This document shows positions 28,388 to 32,496 of a DNA stretch of 32,496 nucleotides, one piece after another. Where the stretch lies: contig DAHUYE010000027.1 of assembly GCA_027315345.1 (NCBI GenBank), positions 1 to 32,496 of the forward strand, read 5' to 3'. The position numbers were made by a program, and so were the translations under genes. The stretch comes from Actinomycetota bacterium (GTDB lineage: Bacteria > Actinomycetota > Acidimicrobiia > Acidimicrobiales > JAJPHE01). Under the pieces are notes generated by a model. It ran no database searches and had not been told where the DNA came from. It saw nothing but the letters and a program-made list of their open reading frames with translations. Position 1 is the stretch's first letter. The number at the start of each line of letters is the position of its first letter.

Positions 28388-28712
28388 CGTGGTCGATCTC
28401 GACCTGGGCGTGCCCGAGGGACGCGAAGCGGGTTTGCAGCACCCTGCGGTCCTGGTGACAGCCCAGCGGATCCTCGACGCTCATCCTTCGGTCGTCCACG
28501 TTGTACCGCTGACTACGACGATCCGCCGCTACCACTCCGAGATCGTGGTCGAGCCCGATGGCGCTAACGGCCTGGTCGAGGTCTCCGCCGCTCAGTGCCA
28601 ACACATCAGGGCTGTGTCTCCTGGGCGGGTCGTCGGTATTCGCGGCAATGTCGGATCCGCCCTGCTTACCCAACTGCGCGAGACCATCGCCGTGATCCTC
28701 GATGTGCCTTGA
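28371..28712 (+). CDS. MazF/PemK-family endoribonuclease toxin
   Basis: A 113-residue toxin of the MazF/PemK fold. GDVVDLDLGVPEGREAGLQHPAVLVTA is the typical first part (strand, GREAG-type turn, RPAVVV-like strand), followed by VVHVVPLTTTIRRYHSEIVV and SAAQCQHIRAVSPGRVVG. Family members cut mRNA at short motifs; the cut site here is unknown. The ATG at 28371 lies within the last codons of the antitoxin gene (17-bp overlap), as in other mazEF-type pairs. Confidence 0.88.
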   Translation: MPISGDVVDLDLGVPEGREAGLQHPAVLVTAQRILDAHPSVVHVVPLTTTIRRYHSEIVVEPDGANGLVEVSAAQCQHIRAVSPGRVVGIRGNVGSALLTQLRETIAVILDVP

Positions 28713-28726
28713 TAAGTCTCAAAGAC

Positions 28727-28767
28727 GCCCCCCGACCCGGCGTTGGGGGCATAGTGCCTGTAGGCAC
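28727..28767. terminator. Paired hairpins between convergent mazF-like and ATP-grasp genes
   Basis: GCCCCC (28727-28732) pairs with GGGGGC (28745-28750); a second tight hairpin, GTGCC-TGTA-GGCAC, lies at 28754-28767. Both are in the 84-bp gap between convergent stops. No T-tract follows, so a stop function is inferred from position. Confidence 0.4.
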
Positions 28768-28796
28768 GCTCTGGCGGTACTGGACACTGCGGTGCC

Positions 28797-29678
28797 TCAT
28801 CGATGTCGGGTGCGGGCCCGTAATTCTCGAGCCAACTGGCCGGCGGCAGCGGGCACGAGGTCGAAGAACAGAGACGGGTCGATCAGTTCCACCTCACACA
28901 CCCGCCAGCGCCCATCCTGGCCGGGTAAAAGGTCGACTCGGGCGTAGGAGAGGTCTCCCGCCTTCCCCTGGACTGAGCGCATGACCTCCTGGCCCAGGCC
29001 GACGGCCTCAGCCGAGGGTTCGATCAACTCGATCCGCTCCTGTTCCCAGAGCCGGTCCACCACCCCCACACCAGGGTGGAGCAGGGCCTGCTTGCAAACG
29101 GCATGGGTCAGTTCGGTCCCGATAAAGACCAGCGAGGCCTCGCCGCCGGCGTCCACCCCATGCTGGCAGGGCTGAACCATCACCGTCTGACCCGTCTCGT
29201 GCAGACGCTGGACGTGACGATCGGCTGTGGCGAAATCGTCGGAGTTGTAGCGGGCCGACTCGAAGCCTCCCGCGGATCGGGTGGGCTTGATGACGAACTC
29301 GCCGTCAGGAGGGGACCAGGCTTCCCCGGGCCGCGCCCAGGCCGTCTCCACGATCGGAAGCCCTTCGCCGGCCAGGGCGGCCAGGTAGACCTTGTCGTAG
29401 TTCCAGCGCAGGGCCCGGGCTGGGTTCACGAGAGTGGTGACCTCGGCGACGTCCGCCGCCCACGCTAGGAAGCGGAGGGGTCGGTGGATGTAGGCCCAGG
29501 CCGCCACCCGAACCAGCACCACGTTGAAGTTTCCCCAGTCGAGGCCGGGGTCGTCCCAGACCTGGACCGAGACCTCCCAGCCGTCGGCCTCCAGGGCGTG
29601 GTTCAGGATGGTCCATTCCGCGTCGAGCTCGGGCATCTCCGAGCAGGTCACGGCTGCCAGTCTCGGAGCCACTGGCAT
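28797..29678 (-). CDS. ATP-grasp family protein (RimK/glutathione-synthetase-like)
   Basis: A 293-residue enzyme of the ATP-grasp fold, which joins a carboxylate to an amine or similar nucleophile through an acyl phosphate. The N-terminal part has QVWDDPGLDWGNFNVVLVRVAAWAYIHRPLRFLAWA, typical of a family of stand-alone actinobacterial ATP-grasp proteins; LRWNYDKVYLAALAGEGLPIV and FVIKPTRSAGGFESARY form the nucleotide-binding part. VCEVELIDPSLFFDL near the C-terminus holds the metal-binding Glu and Asp residues. The ATG at 29678 follows the nucleotidyltransferase stop by 7 bases, so the two form an operon. The substrate is unknown. Confidence 0.83.
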   Translation of the reverse strand: MPVAPRLAAVTCSEMPELDAEWTILNHALEADGWEVSVQVWDDPGLDWGNFNVVLVRVAAWAYIHRPLRFLAWAADVAEVTTLVNPARALRWNYDKVYLAALAGEGLPIVETAWARPGEAWSPPDGEFVIKPTRSAGGFESARYNSDDFATADRHVQRLHETGQTVMVQPCQHGVDAGGEASLVFIGTELTHAVCKQALLHPGVGVVDRLWEQERIELIEPSAEAVGLGQEVMRSVQGKAGDLSYARVDLLPGQDGRWRVCEVELIDPSLFFDLVPAAAGQLARELRARTRHR

Positions 29679-29685
29679 GCCGGCG

Positions 29686-30429
29686 TCAGTCGGCGTCGAG
29701 CAGGACCGCTCGCACCTGCTCGAGGGTCTGGGCCATCTGATCTCGGTGGGTGCCGACCTGGCCGAGGACCCCAAAGAGCTCATCCAAGCCGGCGGCACGG
29801 ACCATCCGTTTCTCATTGAGGGCCCAGATTCCGGCTCCGGCCAGCCGGGCATGGGCCTCTTCCAGCACGGCTCGGGCCAGGCAGCCGGCCAGGGAGACGG
29901 GGTTCTCGTCGTTGACCCAGTACTGGGCGTAGGACAGCTCGGGCAGAACCCGATTCCGCCAGACCGCCGGCGCTGCCTCCCGCAGGGCGGGGGGGTAATC
30001 AGGCGCTTCGACCTCGCCCCAGAGCACCCGCCCGGTAGCCAGTTCACCAGTGAGCATGTAGGTCGGGATGCCGGCCAGGTGGAAGTTCAGGATATGGACC
30101 TCGAACTGGCCACGGCGGGCCTGGGTGGTCCAGTGCTCGACCACGTCCAGGTTGCGGTAGTGAACGTCGAAATGCCGCCCGTGGAGGTCGAAGACCGCCC
30201 CGCCGTACATGACCTGGCCCCACTGGCCGGGCTGGTACACCGTTCCGGACCAGCCCAGGGTTTCGAAGTAGGAGGCGTCCATGGCCCCCCGGTAGTAGAC
30301 GGCGAAATCCCAGTCGCTATCCGGACGGTGGTCACCACGGGCCCGCGAGCCACCCAGCATGACGGCCTTCGCCCCTGGCATGACCTGGAGCGCCTCGACC
30401 ACCGTCGCCTCGAACTCCTCGTCGGTCAC
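29686..30429 (-). CDS. Pol-beta-superfamily nucleotidyltransferase
   Basis: A 247-residue protein with the minimal nucleotidyltransferase motif GGSRARG (26-32) followed by DSDWD, whose Asp39 and Asp41 are the metal ligands. Such proteins transfer NMP to small molecules, RNA or proteins; some inactivate aminoglycosides. The remainder (HFDVHYRNLDVVEHW, YMLTGELATGRVLWGE, and a helical C-terminus) resembles stand-alone NTases of actinobacteria, not the paired MNT/HEPN toxin system, and no HEPN gene is next to it. The start is GTG at 30429, with a 231-bp divergent gap upstream. It is first in an operon with the ATP-grasp gene. Confidence 0.82.
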   Translation of the reverse strand: MTDEEFEATVVEALQVMPGAKAVMLGGSRARGDHRPDSDWDFAVYYRGAMDASYFETLGWSGTVYQPGQWGQVMYGGAVFDLHGRHFDVHYRNLDVVEHWTTQARRGQFEVHILNFHLAGIPTYMLTGELATGRVLWGEVEAPDYPPALREAAPAVWRNRVLPELSYAQYWVNDENPVSLAGCLARAVLEEAHARLAGAGIWALNEKRMVRAAGLDELFGVLGQVGTHRDQMAQTLEQVRAVLLDAD

Positions 30430-30648
30430 AGTTCAGTCTGCCCCCCCGGTTCGTCTGCCAGTAGACCAATTGCTGGGGAGGAGCCGTTGGCGGGGGCGCG
30501 ACGCAGCCCCACGGCGGACTCGTCATTGTCTAGGTCCGCTGCGCTTACTCCCGTCGATCGGAGGTAGGGAGGGCCACCAGGAGGTTTGCCGACATGGGAA
30601 AGGGGCCTTGGAACCTGCGGTGGTCCGGCGAGCGGCGGTCGAGGTCGA

Positions 30649-30654
30649 TATGGT
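30649..30654 (+). promoter_or_regulatory. Candidate -10 of the HAD hydrolase gene
   Basis: TATGGT fits TAnnnT and ends 6 bases before the GTG at 30661, so transcription may start at or within a base or two of the start codon. No convincing -35 is seen. In the same gap AGGAGGT stands 8 bases before an ATG at 30594 that is out of frame with the hydrolase. Confidence 0.35.
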
Positions 30655-30660
30655 CCTCTC

Positions 30661-31488
30661 GTGGGGCTCGGGGCCGTGATCTTCGATCTGGACGACACCT
30701 TGATCGAAGAGGAGGCCGTGGCCCGAGCATCGGTGCGCTCCGCCGGCAGCCTCATCCCGGGCGTCGATCCGGATCGAGCGGAGGATTTCATCCTCGCCAC
30801 CGCCCGGGCGATATGGCGGGCCGGGCCCTATCACCGCCTGGCCGTCGCGCTCGGCATCGCCTCCTGGGAAGGGTTGTGGGCCAGCTTCGAGGGCTGCCAC
30901 CCCAGCCTGGATGGGTTGAAGGCCTGGGCGCCCAGCTATCGCCGTCAAGCTTGGCAGGCGGCCACGGGCGAACTCGGCCGACCGGACCCGGAACTGGCTC
31001 TGGCCATGGCCGCTGCCTATGAGGCGGCCCAGCGAGTCGGGCATCGCCTTCTCGACGGAGCCGCTGAAGCCGTCCGCTCTACCGCTGCCGCCGGTTATCG
31101 CCTCGGGCTTCTGACCAACGGGCCCGCCGACATACAACGACTCAAGCTGGACCAGAGCGGGCTTGGCTCCTACTTCGACGTGGTGGTCATATCCGGCGAG
31201 GCGGGAACGGGCAAACCCTCCCCGGAGGCGTTCAGTCTGGTTCTCGACGCACTCGGGGTGCTTCCCCACGAGGCCGTGATGGTTGGCGACAGTTGGGAGC
31301 GCGACGTCCGAGGAGCGACAGCATCCGGAATCGGTGCTGTCTGGATCGCCGCCGGTCGGCCGTTGCCCGACCGAAAATGTCCTGTCTCGGTCATCCCCTC
31401 GATTGGCGCGCTGGCACCGGAGCTGGACCGGTCAGCTAGACGGCGGACCCGTCCGTCCGGAACAGGTACATCATTGGGTCAGGGGTGA
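30661..31488 (+). CDS. HAD-superfamily hydrolase
   Basis: A phosphatase-type HAD protein, 275 residues. Motif I is VIFDLDDTL (Asp9 nucleophile, Asp11 acid/base), motif II LLTNG (Thr152), motif III the lysine Lys185 in GTGKPSPEAF, and motif IV VGDSWERD (Asp210, Asp215). A helical cap of about 110 residues lies between motifs I and II, as in subfamily I enzymes of the phosphoglycolate phosphatase or haloacid type. The start could be GTG at 30661 or 30676, or TTG at 30586; the first is chosen because it lies just before motif I and just after a -10. The C-terminal tail past residue 260 is poorly conserved and overlaps the next start as GTGA. Confidence 0.88.
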   Translation: MGLGAVIFDLDDTLIEEEAVARASVRSAGSLIPGVDPDRAEDFILATARAIWRAGPYHRLAVALGIASWEGLWASFEGCHPSLDGLKAWAPSYRRQAWQAATGELGRPDPELALAMAAAYEAAQRVGHRLLDGAAEAVRSTAAAGYRLGLLTNGPADIQRLKLDQSGLGSYFDVVVISGEAGTGKPSPEAFSLVLDALGVLPHEAVMVGDSWERDVRGATASGIGAVWIAAGRPLPDRKCPVSVIPSIGALAPELDRSARRRTRPSGTGTSLGQG

Positions 31489-32339
31489 GTTCGGGATCCG
31501 AAGGGGAACTCCGGCTGGGACAAGGCCCTAAATTCAGTAGCGTGCCGCTCGTGTCGCAGGGTGCGGGGCTTTTCCGTGGAACGGCGCCCTGGTATACGCA
31601 GTTCCGCCGCGGCTACCCGCCGGCAGTCATAGAACTACTGAGGCAGCGAGCCGGCCTGACTGACGCATCTCGGGTCTTGGACCTTGGGTGCGGGACGGGC
31701 CAGCTCGCCCTCGAGTTTGCGCCCTTAGTGGACTACGTGGTCGGCGTCGATGTTGACGAGGAGATGCTCGCCTTTGCGGCCGCCACAGCGACTGAGCGAA
31801 ACATTGCGAACTGTGACTGGGTGCACAGCCCGGCTGAGATTGTCTCTTTCGAGCCGGGCTCTTTCGACCTGGTTGTTATCGGGTCGGCCTTTCACTGGAT
31901 GGATCGGCGGGCCGTGGCGGACCGGGTTCACGACGTCCTCGTGTCGAATGGTCTGCTGGCAGTGCTGGGCAACCCAACGGCACTCAGTGAGGTGACCCGT
32001 CGCGAAGGGATCGGGAAGGTGATCGCGGAGGTCCAAGACCGTTGGTTCGACGCTGCGGACTTCCCGCAAGCGTCACCCATGGAGATCAGGCACGAAAGCG
32101 TCCTCGCTGCCAGCCGCTTCGGCGGAGCAGAGGTTTTACACCATCCCACGTCCGAAGATTGGGACGTAGATCGCTTCATCGGCTTCTTGCGATCTACCTC
32201 TCTCCGCCCGGATCAACTGCTCGGCGAACGGTTCGACGTCTTTGCTGATGATCTACGGCGGGCAATCCTCGGAGTACTCCCGGATGGCCGCTGGACGGTC
32301 GAGGCTAACGTCGAGATAATCCTCGCAGTCAGGCACTGA
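31485..32339 (+). CDS. SAM-dependent methyltransferase (class I)
   Basis: A class I methyltransferase, 284 residues. The SAM-binding motif I is VLDLGCGTG (64-72), followed by VVGVDVDEEMLAFA (motif II acids), SPAEIVSFEPGSFDLVVIGSAFHWMD (motif IV) and VLVSNGLLAVLG (motif V). AFHWM after motif IV is typical of small-molecule or lipid methyltransferases of the UbiE/Tam type. The GTG at 31485 overlaps the HAD stop (GTGA). GTG at 31542 is also plausible: it removes 19 poorly conserved residues, and TAAATT (31529-31534) ends 7 bases before it, so an internal leaderless start is possible. GC content is visibly lower than in the core genes, hinting at transfer. The substrate is unknown. Confidence 0.9.
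   Translation: MSSGSEGELRLGQGPKFSSVPLVSQGAGLFRGTAPWYTQFRRGYPPAVIELLRQRAGLTDASRVLDLGCGTGQLALEFAPLVDYVVGVDVDEEMLAFAAATATERNIANCDWVHSPAEIVSFEPGSFDLVVIGSAFHWMDRRAVADRVHDVLVSNGLLAVLGNPTALSEVTRREGIGKVIAEVQDRWFDAADFPQASPMEIRHESVLAASRFGGAEVLHHPTSEDWDVDRFIGFLRSTSLRPDQLLGERFDVFADDLRRAILGVLPDGRWTVEANVEIILAVRH
31529..31534 (+). promoter_or_regulatory. Candidate internal -10 for the methyltransferase gene
   Basis: TAAATT ends 7 bases before the GTG at 31542, in frame with the methyltransferase. It is one of the few AT-rich hexamers in the region. If used, the gene would have its own leaderless transcript besides the one coupled to the HAD gene. Confidence 0.3.
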
Positions 32340-32496
32340 GAGCGCGTTTCTAACTACTTGCCCCTGAAAAAGCCGATGTGAGCTGAGGCGAGATCCCCGG
32401 CCTTACCCGATGGCGAATGGGCGGCTCGCCCCTCGGGGTTCCGGTTGGGATTCGCTGAAGTTCGTCATCCGGTGCTCACCAGTGCGGCGATCTTCA

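Noticed and set aside
29686-30429. MNT/HEPN toxin-antitoxin nucleotidyltransferase
   Set aside because: The protein is too long for a minimal MNT antitoxin and the adjacent gene is ATP-grasp, not HEPN.
23388-32496. Integrated prophage or transposon
   Set aside because: No integrase, transposase, structural phage gene or flanking direct repeat of the tRNA end is present in the window.

Overview
The window is high-GC actinobacterial chromosome. The order argS, lysA, hom, thrC, rho, rpmE, prfA, prmC, sua5, (glyA), wecA-like, atpI-like, atpBEFHAGDC, DUF2550 is the superoperon known from Mycobacterium and Streptomyces. Here b and delta are separate (mycobacteria fuse them), thrB is absent, argS is inverted, and an oppositely oriented thiolase-like gene sits between glyA and sua5. 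A deep-branching or uncultured lineage such as Acidimicrobiia fits, but that is inference.

Core, 109-21051, almost all minus strand. In transcription order: lysA, hom and thrC (lysine and threonine synthesis); a ~270 bp leader region with a candidate promoter and hairpins; rho, rpmE, prfA, prmC and sua5 (transcription termination, ribosome, translation termination, tRNA modification); glyA, wecA-like and the complete F1Fo ATP synthase with two small Fo-assembly-type membrane proteins upstream and DUF2550 downstream. Genes are mostly separated by less than 40 bp or overlap by 1-8 bp. The only plus-strand gene inside is a thiolase-like protein that shares a 25 bp divergent gap with glyA. Bases 1-108 hold no gene I can support.

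Boundary, 21123-23511: argS (plus), a convergent single-domain response regulator, then tRNA-Arg(CCG) followed by a strong intrinsic terminator.

Accessory region, 23512-32496: short two- or one-gene units with little synteny to the core. They are a Phd/VapC-like toxin-antitoxin pair, an ABC1-kinase/cytochrome P450 pair, a truncated methionyl-tRNA synthetase, a ribbon-helix-helix/MazF-like toxin-antitoxin pair, a nucleotidyltransferase/ATP-grasp pair, and a HAD hydrolase/methyltransferase pair. No integrase, transposase or second att copy is visible, so an island inserted at the tRNA is inferred, not shown. In the 157 bases after the methyltransferase (32340-32496) I see no gene.

Several starts lie 6-8 bases after a TAnnnT hexamer with no ribosome-binding site, which suggests leaderless transcripts. 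The most unusual points are a 10 bp palindrome that supplies a -10 element to both glyA and the thiolase-like gene, a duplicated N-terminal domain in AtpH, a probable CTG start for prmC, an altered HIGH motif in ArgS, and the coupled ABC1-kinase/P450 pair.
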